From assembly GCF_000315915.1 (NCBI RefSeq), contig NC_020192.1, forward strand, positions 496,001 to 560,000: DNA of 64,000 nt. The letters run 5' to 3'. The translations under genes were made by a program, and so were the position numbers. This document shows positions 11,501-20,707 of the stretch, one piece after another. Numbering within the stretch: position 1 is the stretch's first letter; the number at the start of each line of letters is the position of its first letter. The stretch comes from Henningerozyma blattae CBS 6284 (Eukaryota; Ascomycota; Saccharomycetes; Saccharomycetales; Saccharomycetaceae). Under the pieces are notes generated by a model. That model searched no databases. It was given only the letters and a program-made list of their open reading frames with translations, and was not told where the DNA came from.

Positions 11501-14500
11501 CATGAATCAATTATCATTTTTATTTGAAAGAGATGACGTCCCAAGAATTATTTTTAACATTCTTGACAGGTGGGAAATCTTACAGTGGTTTAACAATGAG
11601 CAAGAATTTCGGGAAACTGTTTACGAGGATAAAATATTTACAATTATCCAACAATTTATTTCGTTCATATATCAAATCTTAACTGAGAGAGAATTTTTTT
11701 TAAAAGATGTTACTACTGAAAGCAGAAAAGAATTTCAAATTAAGAATGCTATTATGTATGGATTGTACTCCCAGCCATTGTCTTATTCCAAATTATTAAA
11801 AAATATTCCTGATTATTTGAAAGAAGAGACATCCGAATTTGATAGAATTTTAAAAGATATCTCTGATTTTATAGAGCCTAAAGGTTTAGCTGATAGTGGT
11901 GTTTTCCAATTAAAAGACTCAATATTCTCTGATATAGATCCTCTAAATATTGCTAATATGGAAAACGATTTTGAAAGTAGTTCAACGGTTATCAAAACAC
12001 GCCTTGCCAAAAAGAAAAAAGATATAGCTAAAGTTGTTCTTCAACCCCAGATTTGTGATCTTTCATTATTAGATGAAAATGTCAAGTATTTAGGTAACTT
12101 TACAAGAGCTAATGTTTTTGGAAAATTAGTTTATAAACTATTGCAAACTTCCATAGACCTTGAGGATGGTAGTTATTTATATGAGCTATTGCATTTATTA
12201 CATGCAATTTTCATAGATAATGAGCAAGTTAATGGTAAAGATACATTACCCGAAACTTATATGAGAATGCCAGTTTGCAACTTATTATTACAAATCGCAA
12301 ACTCAAAGACTGATACATTTTCTGAGCATATTCTCTCAAAAGCAGATTTTTTGCTACAATATATGATTAGAAAAGAAAAGGATGCTGTTTTTGATATTTT
12401 GGTGTCTAGTTTTGGAGAAGAGTTTGTCAATGAATATAAATCAAAGAAACTAGATCAAGGCATCAATTTAGAGGAAACTGAAAAAGAACGTAAAAAGAGA
12501 CTAGCTAAGAAACGTCAAAAGAAGATGCTAGCAAAATTTTCAAACCAGCAATCTAAATTTATGAAAGAACACAAGTCTGAATTCACTAAGGATGCAAAAA
12601 CTCCGAGTGAAAGTGATATGGATATTGATTCGGAAGAGCCAGTTAATGATATCGAGGAGTTCACATGTGCTTTATGTCAGGATGATAAATCAAAAGACTT
12701 TTTTGTAGTACCTGCATATCATGAGAATACTCCCATTTTTAGATCCGGAAATATTTCCAATCCGGCTGAATTTAGCAAACCATGGAATGGGTTTGTTAAT
12801 GATGATAACAATTTAATTTATACTGATGATACCACTTTGGCTACATTGAGAAAAGATGGTACAATAGGTTCAAGAAAGGTTTTTGTTTCATGCAATCATA
12901 AAGTTCATTATTCATGTTTTAAGAGATACATTCAAAAGAAGCGCTTCTCGCCTAATTCATTCTTATGTCCACTCTGCCAAACCTATTCTAATACAATGCT
13001 ACCTATTTATGAGACCACTAAAGATAATCATGGGCTAACTCTAGATTATTTATTAAAGGAAAAATGTTCAGCTAGCACTCTTCTACAAACTTTGCAAACT
13101 TTCAGCGCCGAAGATTATAAGAATGTATTTTCGTTAGTAACATATTCAGTCGATCATGCTCAGGCATTTGATCACAATCTGAAGAAGACCAAGGGATTTG
13201 AAAACAAAGATACTAGCAGAATACTAACTACGCATTGGGCAAACACAATTTCAATGATGGAGGTATCATCTAGATTGGCCACAAATGCTGCTAAAGACTT
13301 ATTAGTTGGTAAAGAGCAAAAATTTAAAACTTTAAAAAATATTTTAATAGGCATTATTATGACATGTTATACATTAGGTGTACCTAAAAAGGATTTTGAT
13401 CCATATATTAATGATGGTGCGGTGATCTATAATGAAAATCAAATTTTCCAATATATTGTTAAAGAATCGTTATTCTCTGAGAAGCCATTAGCAGAATCAA
13501 TTAAATCCGCATTAGCAGCCTTTACTGGCCAATTCATTACAGATTTCATGTGGCAAATTAGAGCTGGTGATTCTACTAAGTTGATGAAGAAGGCTAAGGA
13601 ATTTGGTATTTTTTACAAAGTTCCAACCAAATATATTGATAGCTTAATCCAAATATTTGGAGAACAAAACCTCAATACAGAAAAACAGTTAAATGAATAC
13701 AGTCTGGCATACACCAGTTTACTAAGAAACTTAATGCCGATAATTAGAAGATGTTTTCTGCTATTGAAAGCTTTTCATCAATTACTAAGATCCTCAGATT
13801 CCGAACTAACTTTTGTAAATGGTGTTAATATCGAAAATGATTTTAGTGATCTTGACACGGAAGAGTTTGTCGAAGCTGGTACTGCTATTTTAACAAATTG
13901 TTCTTCCTTAGATGAAATATTTTATGGTGCATTTTTGTATAACCAAGAATTAGCAAAAACTTCAAATAACATAGATCCATATTTAAAATTGATTCCATAT
14001 GAATATTGTGGTATTGTTAAAATGGTCAATATATCTAAACACCTAAATACTTATATTACAAATTCAAAGGAATTTAGATTGCGAGAAGAACATTCATCAA
14101 ACTTAAAAAATGTTCATAATAGACTAGACTTCAAGATTTGCTTAGCCTGTGGTGTCAAAATTCATCAAAGAGCAGATCGCCATGAAATGTCTAAGCACTT
14201 GCAAAAATACTGTTTTAAGTCTTATGGTGCATTTTTGATTCCAAATACTGGTGAAATCTGTTTATATTTATCTCAGCCAGCTTCGACTGTTTTAATCCCT
14301 GCACCATACTTAAATTCACATGGTGAAACTGGTAAGAATGCTATGAGACAAGGTGATTTAACAACGTTAAACTTAAAGAGGTTCGAGCATTTGAATAAGC
14401 TGTGGGCTGAAAATGAAATCCCAGGTTACGTCAGCAGATTAATGGGAGATGATTTTAGAATGAACATTATTTCTAATACATTTTTGTTTCCATTTAATGG

Positions 14501-15095
14501 TAGATTCCAAGCAAGACGTGTAGATCGTGAAGATACTACTGGCGAAGATAACAATGATGCAAATGATGACTCCCAAGACGACGATGATGATGATAGAGAT
14601 GATCGTGACCGCGGAAATATACCTGTTTTTGGTGGGCCAAATTTCTTTTTAAACCGTGATGTTGCTGAACAAACCATTGGAGGTACAGTTGGGCAAACAC
14701 CAGGTATTCCAAATGAAATGGCGGCTACTAATCCGGAAGAAATTGATGATGATGATTTATTTATGGCTGTTGACGAAGATGAAGATGAAATGGGTGCAGA
14801 TCATCGAATCGTTAATATTTTTGAAGGTTTCAGAAATATATTTGATGCAACTTTAGCTGAGCAAGGGGCTCCATTTACTGCCCCAATTATAGAGTTTCTA
14901 GGTCCAAGACTAAGAAGAGCCGGTGCGCCACAAGAATATTTGGAAGAGGAAGAAATCATTGATTCTGAGAATCATGAAACTACTTTGAGTGAAGGTACTA
15001 ATGAAGAAGTTAATGGGGAGGATGAAGAAGGCGATGATGAGGACGACGATGATCATTTTGTTGAAGCTTATGATGATACTGCACAGTTTGAATAA
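8541..15095 (+). CDS. UBR1: N-recognin E3 ubiquitin ligase of the N-degron pathway
   Basis: Encodes 2184 residues (S. cerevisiae Ubr1: about 1950). With Rad6 it ubiquitinates proteins bearing destabilising N-terminal residues, and also Cup9 and misfolded proteins. The UBR box lies at about 104-173 (GRNCSRKF, YRCQECG, CVLCIHCF, HVNHH, GICDCGD) and binds type-1 N-degrons. A ClpS-like type-2 site follows (YNDEFHNYSQATTALRQGVPD, near 390-415). The RING-H2 is at about 1376-1480 (CALCQD...SCNHKVHYSCF...CPLCQ). The C-terminal conserved domain has CLACGV, SAPYLNSHGE-like APYLNSHGE and IPGYVSRLMGD. The extra length comes from a poly-Asn run near 180, an Asn/Ser/Thr/Pro insert at about 270-385, a Ser/Asn-rich insert near 515-570 and a very acidic tail after about 2000. 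It converges on TIM13, the S. cerevisiae arrangement. Confidence 0.97.
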   Translation: MINQSLASQLFNTLNTIPDSPSLCKAKSSNERAHLNYRLKNSIFYYLYYIISTDGKYLPTLFPDTDSDLFPKTIIDALPLDKKPLKRPFFDHINKKNIINHHSGRNCSRKFRIGEPIYRCQECGSDDTCVLCIHCFNPNDHVNHHVYTNICTDVTSGICDCGDHEAWKSELHCKAEQDFNNNNKNNNNNNGTTSLADEELYSKDSINVLETVLSTVLDYFIDIFDQNIEPLPTLQSKITRLIKEFHKEEQNNKIIDFLRDLEYKNVFIIDDTEENTTNTIQNNTSASNGLIDSSSEGNINPTTTNSALNSDIKVDLQTDIETETDTEIENASVQSNHSIHSNLSNHSDHNNIDLSQINTPPPAHSPPIPPPPQRVPPKHPQIKDYTVMIYNDEFHNYSQATTALRQGVPDTYHVDILTSKIDSEGRAMLKTSTDLNTLLTGFINVQINGLSATLTSWKEYIHQEVCKYIIAWINHCLNLPNPTFQDVFRDILGKVLCSTPNEKFFSNNSRILSQDTTANLSKMETITDSSSIISNSSKATNDIDMIHSGCDDNNNDNESKNIPLQNTINRSKTNTILDKYDIYKFSPESYDKSFANLSLLNNDRKIPLGSHKRFTSNESVSKISTTYQDVTSVYDLPADEMAKCYNYANSRLQYILYFDNRFWKKLRKDIQNVIIPTLASSNIYKTVFSQQLCQIFNHIIRSVTYMDREPQLTALRECIVQLFTCPTNINLMFESNSFEDIMWSVNDIFMDFTKIENGLLIWQRVQQTNPSKSFAIAFKQGLYSIETILSKVTNPNFILNPKVFVSIVTLCKLFNGAWKIKRKEGEHVLHEDQHFIPYLDFTTSIYGIVETIEKVIESQIEFTDKAALLAAIKLLNSYLSHRSLSYKLVSDTHEVIKFQVSTERIAYMNPVHTLFSLLIEKIPLQLAFDAIGATSDFLKISDFTLRSIVLCCQIDSGFWVRNGMSVLHQITYYKNNPELNSYIRDLHMNQLSFLFERDDVPRIIFNILDRWEILQWFNNEQEFRETVYEDKIFTIIQQFISFIYQILTEREFFLKDVTTESRKEFQIKNAIMYGLYSQPLSYSKLLKNIPDYLKEETSEFDRILKDISDFIEPKGLADSGVFQLKDSIFSDIDPLNIANMENDFESSSTVIKTRLAKKKKDIAKVVLQPQICDLSLLDENVKYLGNFTRANVFGKLVYKLLQTSIDLEDGSYLYELLHLLHAIFIDNEQVNGKDTLPETYMRMPVCNLLLQIANSKTDTFSEHILSKADFLLQYMIRKEKDAVFDILVSSFGEEFVNEYKSKKLDQGINLEETEKERKKRLAKKRQKKMLAKFSNQQSKFMKEHKSEFTKDAKTPSESDMDIDSEEPVNDIEEFTCALCQDDKSKDFFVVPAYHENTPIFRSGNISNPAEFSKPWNGFVNDDNNLIYTDDTTLATLRKDGTIGSRKVFVSCNHKVHYSCFKRYIQKKRFSPNSFLCPLCQTYSNTMLPIYETTKDNHGLTLDYLLKEKCSASTLLQTLQTFSAEDYKNVFSLVTYSVDHAQAFDHNLKKTKGFENKDTSRILTTHWANTISMMEVSSRLATNAAKDLLVGKEQKFKTLKNILIGIIMTCYTLGVPKKDFDPYINDGAVIYNENQIFQYIVKESLFSEKPLAESIKSALAAFTGQFITDFMWQIRAGDSTKLMKKAKEFGIFYKVPTKYIDSLIQIFGEQNLNTEKQLNEYSLAYTSLLRNLMPIIRRCFLLLKAFHQLLRSSDSELTFVNGVNIENDFSDLDTEEFVEAGTAILTNCSSLDEIFYGAFLYNQELAKTSNNIDPYLKLIPYEYCGIVKMVNISKHLNTYITNSKEFRLREEHSSNLKNVHNRLDFKICLACGVKIHQRADRHEMSKHLQKYCFKSYGAFLIPNTGEICLYLSQPASTVLIPAPYLNSHGETGKNAMRQGDLTTLNLKRFEHLNKLWAENEIPGYVSRLMGDDFRMNIISNTFLFPFNGRFQARRVDREDTTGEDNNDANDDSQDDDDDDRDDRDRGNIPVFGGPNFFLNRDVAEQTIGGTVGQTPGIPNEMAATNPEEIDDDDLFMAVDEDEDEMGADHRIVNIFEGFRNIFDATLAEQGAPFTAPIIEFLGPRLRRAGAPQEYLEEEEIIDSENHETTLSEGTNEEVNGEDEEGDDEDDDDHFVEAYDDTAQFE

Positions 15096-15413
15096 CAAAT
15101 ACTGCATAATTACAATAATGGCAACATTCAAAAAGTAAACTATACACTTTAAAAAGATTTAATACTCTATAATAATTATATAATAATGCATACTTCATTT
15201 AATATTATAAAATAATTCAGAATATAATAAACAGTCTAAGTATGTAACTGTTTTCTTTTTTTATTTGGAAAGGATTATCGTCTTAAAGCTGTAACTTATG
15301 TACAAGATAGATGTGCAACTAAATACGAAATATAAAGATTATTTACCAGATATACTTTAAATAATATACTATTTTAGATATTAATACCTAACATTTACAG
15401 ATTAGGGTATCCG
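15096..15413. terminator. Convergent UBR1/TIM13 3' region
   Basis: 318 bp between two convergent stop codons, AT-rich with TATATA-like efficiency elements (for example around 15170-15185). It serves as the 3'-end processing region for both genes. In S. cerevisiae QCR9 lies between UBR1 and TIM13; I find no trace of it here. Confidence 0.5.
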
Positions 15414-15722
15414 TTATATCTCGCCAGCAGCAGATGCTTGTTGGATTCTATCTAGATATGCTTTGGATATAGAATTCCAACTTTGCATATATTTTTTCAG
15501 ACACTGATCTACACACAGTTCATTTTTATCTGTATAAGGTTTATTCATGCATAATTCAAAACAATTTTCAGTTGCCTTATTAACCAATTCTGTAGCATTT
15601 ACTATGGCTAATTCTTCTGAAATTTGAGCTTTTAATTGGTCTGAAATTGGATTGCTTGAAATAGTGTTAGATTGTGTAGAAGTTCCCTCAGACTTGGATC
15701 CAAACCATGATGATATCCCCAT
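15414..15722 (-). CDS. TIM13: Mitochondrial intermembrane-space chaperone Tim13
   Basis: Encodes 102 residues from the ATG at 15722 (S. cerevisiae Tim13: 105). The frame stays open upstream only through a TTG, so the family start MGISSWFG is chosen. Small TIM protein: the twin CX3C motif reads CFELC, 11 residues, CVDQC, and forms the two intramolecular disulfides of the helical hairpin. Tim8-Tim13 hexamers escort hydrophobic precursors such as Tim23 across the intermembrane space. The conserved block NATELVNKATENCFELC and the C-terminal RIQQASAAGEI match Tim13 and not Tim8, Tim9 or Tim10. No presequence, as expected for Mia40-dependent import. Confidence 0.95.
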   Translation of the reverse strand: MGISSWFGSKSEGTSTQSNTISSNPISDQLKAQISEELAIVNATELVNKATENCFELCMNKPYTDKNELCVDQCLKKYMQSWNSISKAYLDRIQQASAAGEI

Positions 15723-17107
15723 ATTGATAATTTCTCTTGTATTTCTAGCCAAATACTAAAAATCGAGGAGCTTTTCCGTAAGTATTATTTATTGTTAAAC
15801 GAGATTTAGATATTTTTTTTACCTTAACTTAAACATCTCCGAGTTTGAGTTTAATGTCGAAAATTTACTTGGCCTTAGCATTTTCCTGTAATGCAAATAA
15901 CGTGTTCTTCCAAGAAAATAATGATAGTTGATTTTTGGATGAGGACTATTTTTTTTTATAGATCAAATCGAATTAATAAATAAATTACTAAATAAAAAGT
16001 AAGCTTCTCGATTTTTTCCAGGTTAAGAATACTAATCGTCAGCCCAATTGTTACCTACTGAACTGTCTTTGAACCTCAATGAGGAAATTTATTAATTCGT
16101 CTTCTTAATTCTGAGATATTTATTACTCGTAAAAAATTATCAAGTGAAAAAAAAGCTAAATTACACAATAATGCTAGTTTTTGTAAATTTCCCTGGCGTA
16201 TATGAAGCCATCATAAACTATAGTGTAACCAAAATAAAAGCAATTCTTCAGCATTCGTACATGTTATCTTAAAATTGACAGTATATGATGACTTTATGTC
16301 CACTTGCCGTAATACTTGATTGGAACTTTGGCATTTTTCAAATCTGTCCAATTATTGCTGCTTTTTCATAGCTTCATTAAACACTATCTTATTAATGTTG
16401 ACTTACTGTTGTCAACAAAGAAAGATATTAGGTAAAAGGGAAAATATTGAGCAATAATGACAGCAATAAGAGAGTATGCCGGAATTATCAATATTAAACA
16501 TAAAATGAAGTCTACTTGGATTCAAGAGAGTTAGACATTGTTATACAGTGTATAAGATGTAAAGACGATTATTTTATTTAGACATGTATAGTAAATAATA
16601 TAATTAAAATGAATATATTTCTTAAATAGTGTTTTTCGATATAAACAGAAAAACACATTTTAAACAATAAGTCACGTGATAATAAGTATTTTACCACTTA
16701 ATAGAAAGTGATATAATCATATTCCAGCAAATTCATCTCCTATAGATATATATAGTTGTTATCTTGATATTTCGAGCATTAGATATAATAACGTTTTTAA
16801 AAACACATTCCCCTTCAAGCATTTGTTGTAATCGTCTAGGGACGATACTAATAATACTATAAGGGCTTAGGGTTTACACAAACCTGAACTATTCTTGAGT
16901 TATTGGACTTTTACACTAAATGCTAGAGTACCACTTGTACTTAAAAAATAACTTGTTCTTCTTATAACTATAAAATTAATATGAACGAGCTATAAACCTA
17001 TGAATTCTTGATGGATAAGTAGCCCTATTGATACGTTTTCAAATAGCCCTATTTATCCTGAATATTAGTTTATTAACCTGTCAAGCAATTGCACAATTGC
17101 ATGATAT

Positions 17108-17124
17108 TATGACTCATAGTCATA
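17108..17124. repeat. Perfect inverted repeat containing a Gcn4-type site
   Basis: TATGACT, CAT, AGTCATA: 7-base arms around a 3-base centre. The left half holds ATGACTCAT, the full consensus for the bZIP activator Gcn4. It sits about 560 bp upstream of tRNA-Gly and 125 bp upstream of the orphan ORF. Whether it is used is unknown. Confidence 0.45.
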
Positions 17125-17233
17125 TAATTGCATGAACGCACGACTGTACGATTGTATGACTCGTAGTTATCGGATTACGTGATCGTTTGCTTAAAGCCTA
17201 AACTTGAGAACATTATTTTTTATTGTTTAGCAT

Positions 17234-17536
17234 ATGTCTACAACAAAATTAATTGTTGTAAAACCGTCTAAGCGCCGTCGCCTTTCACGTAATACTTACA
17301 AGAAATCAGTACAAGAGAAGCTTCGAGAGAGGACAGATCAGCTGACCACAGCTGAGAAACAACTATTCAGCAGGCGTGGAACATCAACTGTAACCACTGA
17401 ATCTGCACCCACTTCTGGTTCATCTCGGACACCTATTAGTAAGAATGACACCCTGGTTTCAATGAGTGTACCGCATCTGGTAACTATGCACTCAGAACTG
17501 TCCAGCTCTAAAGAAGTATATAAGGAGCATGTATAG
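17234..17536 (+). CDS. Orphan ORF upstream of tRNA-Gly, function unknown
   Basis: 100 codons from an ATG at 17234. I do not recognise the product. The first half is basic (KPSKRRRLSRNTYKKS) followed by a charged, helix-prone stretch (EKLRERTDQLTTAEKQL). The second half is Ser/Thr-rich. A purine-rich run (AAGGGGAGA near 17571-17579) follows 35 bases after the stop and could be a fossil polypurine tract. Position next to a tRNA gene, a favoured integration site of yeast Ty elements, makes a retrotransposon remnant possible. It may equally be a chance ORF or a lineage-specific gene. Confidence 0.25.
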   Translation: MSTTKLIVVKPSKRRRLSRNTYKKSVQEKLRERTDQLTTAEKQLFSRRGTSTVTTESAPTSGSSRTPISKNDTLVSMSVPHLVTMHSELSSSKEVYKEHV

Positions 17537-17687
17537 ATCAATATACTATTATATACTATATAGAGAAGGACTAAGGGGAGATACAATAATCTTGTGTAAT
17601 ACAACCTGTAACTACTGATCTCGGTACCCGAACTCTGAAACACTACTCTTATCCTGTCTGTCTCGTATTGTAATATCAATATTGAAA

Positions 17688-17758
17688 GCGCAAGTGGTTT
17701 AGTGGTAAAATCCAACGTTGCCATCGTTGGGCCCCCGGTTCGATTCCGGGCTTGCGCA
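17688..17758 (+). tRNA. tRNA-Gly(GCC): tRNA-Gly (anticodon GCC)
   Basis: 71 bases, intronless. The acceptor stem pairs GCGCAAG with CTTGCGC, the A box is TGGTTTAGTGG, the B box is GGTTCGATTCC, and the anticodon GCC is at 17720-17722. As far as I can recall it matches the S. cerevisiae tRNA-Gly(GCC) sequence throughout. CCA is not encoded, as usual in eukaryotes. A T5 run follows at 17766-17770. Confidence 0.97.
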
Positions 17759-17765
17759 GCTTAAC

Positions 17766-17770
17766 TTTTT
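17766..17770 (+). terminator. RNA polymerase III terminator of tRNA-Gly
   Basis: Run of five T residues eight bases after the mature 3' end, the usual Pol III stop signal. Confidence 0.85.
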
Positions 17771-18272
17771 GTATGTAACAATTTTAAGCTTTGCTATTCC
17801 CAGTAGTATATCTTTTTGGCTGCTAATTTAATACCAACTGTTTATTAAACTATACAACTATATACCTAAGCCTATGTAAGTTAAATATTATTATTATTAC
17901 GTTCCGATTTGTTCACTATACACTTCCATTTTTTGTATTTCGTCCTTTTTGTTTTCTGGTTCTTACCTCTTTGTTCTATTAAAATTTTAAATGTCACGTG
18001 ATTGATTTTATTTTAATTTATATTTCAATTAGTCTTTTCCGGGTATTATAACCCTGTGTTGTACATTTAACCATAACATATGTCATATGTATCTTTTATT
18101 GATTTCATCTGAGTTTTTTTAATATTTGTACATTAGAATTCGTCTATATTGTGAAACCACCGTCAATTAATTGAATAACCTGATAGATTTAAAAACTGAA
18201 ATCGAAATCAGAAAAATAAAGATAAACACAATACAACCAACTGCCTTTATTATTTTATCTCGTTAAATTTAA
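17771..18272. promoter_or_regulatory. APS3 upstream region
   Basis: About 500 bp, AT-rich. A GTCACGTGAT box lies at 17994-18003, identical to the one at 16672. No ORF of note. It probably carries the APS3 promoter. Confidence 0.5.
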
Positions 18273-18924
18273 ATGATACATTCCGTCTTAATATGTATGT
18301 ACCCTATAAGTTTTTGCTAATCGAATTCTTATTCTTTTAAACTAACTGTTATCGTTATTAACGTTACTCTAAATCGATGTAGTCAACAAGAAATGCCAGC
18401 CAAGATTAATAAAATTTTATACTCCAGTTGATATAAAAAAACAACAATTACTGCTTAAGCAAGTATATGATCTGATCTCTCAAAGAAATAGTGATTTTCA
18501 ATCTTCATTTTTAGTTACTCCACCTCTTTTGATGACTGAACAAAACGGATTAGACCAAAATATTCAAATAATTTACAAAAATTATGCTACTTTATATTTC
18601 ACATTCATAGTAGATGATCAGGAATCTGAATTAGCTATTTTGGACTTGATTCAAACTTTTGTGGAAGCTTTGGATCGTTGTTTTACTGAGGTTAGTGAGT
18701 TAGATTTAATTTTCAATTGGCAAACTTTGGAAAGTGTCTTGGAAGAAATTATTCAAGGTGGGATGGTTATTGAAACAAATGTATCAAAAATCGTTAATGC
18801 TGTCGACGAGTTAAATAAAGCTACCGATACTAATGAGACAGGCACTTTTAGCAGTTCAAGTTTAGCTAATGCAATTCAAGCTTTTACTCAAGGTGGGTTC
18901 GCTTCTTGGGCATCTGGACAATAA
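18273..18924 (+). CDS. APS3: AP-3 adaptor complex small (sigma) subunit, two exons
   Basis: Join of 18273-18294 and 18383-18924, giving 187 residues (S. cerevisiae Aps3: 194). The first exon encodes MIHSVLI plus the first base of a Phe codon. The second continues FNKKCQPRLIKFYTPVD, which is the conserved sigma-adaptin N terminus. Splicing is needed, because reading straight through gives CMYPIS and then stops. The core block IQIIYKNYATLYFTFIVDDQESELAILDLIQTF is split here only for length and matches sigma3 closely, as do FNWQTLESVLEEI and QGGMVIETN. AP-3 carries cargo such as alkaline phosphatase from the Golgi to the vacuole. The C terminus ends QGGFASWASGQ, as in the family. It is convergent with ERG1. 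Confidence 0.95.
18295..18382 (+). other. APS3 spliceosomal intron (88 nt)
   Basis: The donor is GTATGT at 18295-18300 and the acceptor TAG at 18380-18382. Branch-point candidates are AACTAAC (18340-18346) and TATTAAC (18356-18362), each one base off TACTAAC. The reading frame is restored exactly (T plus TC gives Phe). S. cerevisiae APS3 also has an intron near its start codon, so this one is ancestral. Confidence 0.93.
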
Positions 18925-19195
18925 TGCAAAAAAAGAAAGACTAAGTATAATTATTTTTATAAATGTTAAATGTATTATTATATGATACCAACATGAAATG
19001 TCATGAACTATTTCATGGTGAAAATGAAGTTTTATATTAATTAGTTATAGACTGGTGAGTTATATGCATCTTCATGCCTTTTCCTTGACTTTTTGGAAAT
19101 TATAATTTAAATTTTAAATAAATTATTAACTCATTATTAAAATAATTACTAAAAGTTCGATATGAATGACGGTTATTTAGATTATAAAAAAATTT

Positions 19196-20707
19196 TTAGT
19201 TAGCCCATTCACGATATAAATAAGGGGTAAATACTTTACAAGCAGTTAGTAATATTGAAATTGCTTGTAATAATGTAATTGGTAATCCTTTAACTCCGTG
19301 TTCCTGAATATTAGTAATGATTGCATATAGAACAACAGCAAAAAAAGTTTTGGACAATAACAATGGGTTTGGTAATGTACCAGATAAAAATTTAATTGGA
19401 ACATTCACGCAATTGCCACCTCTTTGGAAATATTTAAAACAGCCTTTTTGTAATGCTTTTAAATTATCATTTTCAGCAGCAAATAAGGAATATAACGAAA
19501 TAGATAATGTGTTGATGACTGAATCATAGCTTCTCTTATCTTGATGGAATTTTTCCATTTCTAATGTGATTTTGGAACGATCGCTAAAATCCATATCACC
19601 AAACATTTTGACAAATAACACAACATCACTTAATCCTACGGTCATACCACCTCCAGTTAATGGATGTCTCATATTCATTGCATCACCAATAACACACATA
19701 CCTGGAACAGTATTTGGTACAGATGGCAAATAAGAATTTGGTAAACTTTTAAATTTATTATCTATTAAAGCTAAATCAAAGGCAGCGCGCAATGATTTTG
19801 GGATAAATGGTTGAACATTTTTTATCATCCACTCTTTAATATTAGATGGAACTTTCTTGCTATTATAAGCACATAAAATTCTTGTTTCTACAGAACTAAT
19901 TTGATATAGAATGATAGGCAAATGGTCACTGCCTAGAATTACATGGCCGTGCATTGGAGCAGGGATATCGGCATGAAATAATGCCATACCAATAAAGGAA
20001 GACTCCACCTTTGGAATATGAGTAGTACTCAATTCTTTTCTGAAATGGGAGAAAATACCATCACAAATAAAAGTTAAATCAGCCTTGAAACTAATTTTCC
20101 CGCGACCTTCAATTTCGACTTTAGTACCAATTACTTCATTTTTTTCATTTCTCAAGATCTCAATACAATTACCTTGTAAGCAAGTAACGTTCGTCTCACT
20201 CATAGTTATTTTTCTTAAATTATCCAAAAATCTTCCATGAACGAATGCAACACCACGTTCCCTTTCATCTTCTTCATAATCTTTAACGTGTAAGTTCTTA
20301 TCTTCTAAGACCTGGTCATTACCATCCTTCACTAAGCCTTCAATTTTTTCAAGTGGGGCTATATCAGCCTTGTAAGGGTAAGGAATGTCAACTTTTTGAT
20401 CATTGTAGAAAACAGTATAGCCAGTAACAGGGAAAGCATCAATATTATTAATTGCTTGAACCATACCTAAGCTTCTTAGAGCTCTCACACCACCGGGTTG
20501 CATCAACTCACCAACAATTCTTTCTGGCATGGCCCAACTCTTTTCGATAATTAAAACATTTTTACCTTTTCTTGCCAAGCTAGTGGCAATGCATGGACCA
20601 ATTACACCAGCACCAACAACAATGGCATCATAAACAATAGAATCATCTGCAATTAATAGCTCCTTTGGAGTACTTTCAGTTGAAACATCAAACGCTTTGG
20701 CATCCAT
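19196..20707 (-). CDS. ERG1: Squalene monooxygenase (epoxidase)
   Basis: Encodes 503 residues (S. cerevisiae Erg1: 496). It oxidises squalene to 2,3-oxidosqualene with O2, FAD and NADPH in the ER and lipid droplets, the step targeted by terbinafine. The FAD-binding Rossmann motif is VVGAGVIGPCIATSLARKGK near residues 31-50, the second flavin motif is ERERGVAFVHGRFLDNLR near 148-165, and the GD motif is MCVIGDAMNMRHPLTGGGMTVGL near 342-363. The C-terminal 60 residues contain two hydrophobic membrane-associated helices and end in FTPYLYREWAN. The upstream region carries three TGTCACATT copies. It is convergent with APS3 and head-to-tail with PBP1. Confidence 0.97.
   Translation of the reverse strand: MDAKAFDVSTESTPKELLIADDSIVYDAIVVGAGVIGPCIATSLARKGKNVLIIEKSWAMPERIVGELMQPGGVRALRSLGMVQAINNIDAFPVTGYTVFYNDQKVDIPYPYKADIAPLEKIEGLVKDGNDQVLEDKNLHVKDYEEDERERGVAFVHGRFLDNLRKITMSETNVTCLQGNCIEILRNEKNEVIGTKVEIEGRGKISFKADLTFICDGIFSHFRKELSTTHIPKVESSFIGMALFHADIPAPMHGHVILGSDHLPIILYQISSVETRILCAYNSKKVPSNIKEWMIKNVQPFIPKSLRAAFDLALIDNKFKSLPNSYLPSVPNTVPGMCVIGDAMNMRHPLTGGGMTVGLSDVVLFVKMFGDMDFSDRSKITLEMEKFHQDKRSYDSVINTLSISLYSLFAAENDNLKALQKGCFKYFQRGGNCVNVPIKFLSGTLPNPLLLSKTFFAVVLYAIITNIQEHGVKGLPITLLQAISILLTACKVFTPYLYREWAN

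Larger units (their letters stand above)
15723..17687. other. Gene-poor region between TIM13 and tRNA-Gly
   Basis: About 2 kb holding the TIM13 promoter and the tRNA 5' flank. A GTCACGTGAT box (Cbf1-type, CDEI-like) is at 16672-16681. Bases 17091-17175 carry imperfect repeats of ATTGCATGA/ATTGTATGA and GACTCATAGTCAT/GACTCGTAGTTAT. A 100-codon orphan ORF (17234-17536) is listed separately. The tRNA-proximal 800 bases look different in texture from the rest and could be decayed retrotransposon sequence, but no LTR pair could be defined. Confidence 0.45.

Noticed and set aside
15723..15752. N-terminal extension of TIM13 by ten residues
   Set aside because: The extended frame begins at TTG; the ATG at 15722 gives the family N terminus.
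16280..16400. C/D snoRNA with box C ATGATGA near 16285
   Set aside because: No CTGA box D or terminal stem at a suitable distance.
16672..16800. Point centromere starting at the GTCACGTGAT (CDEI-like) box
   Set aside because: No CDEIII core (TTCCGAA or complement) follows within a plausible CDEII distance; the same holds for the boxes at 17994 and 7846.
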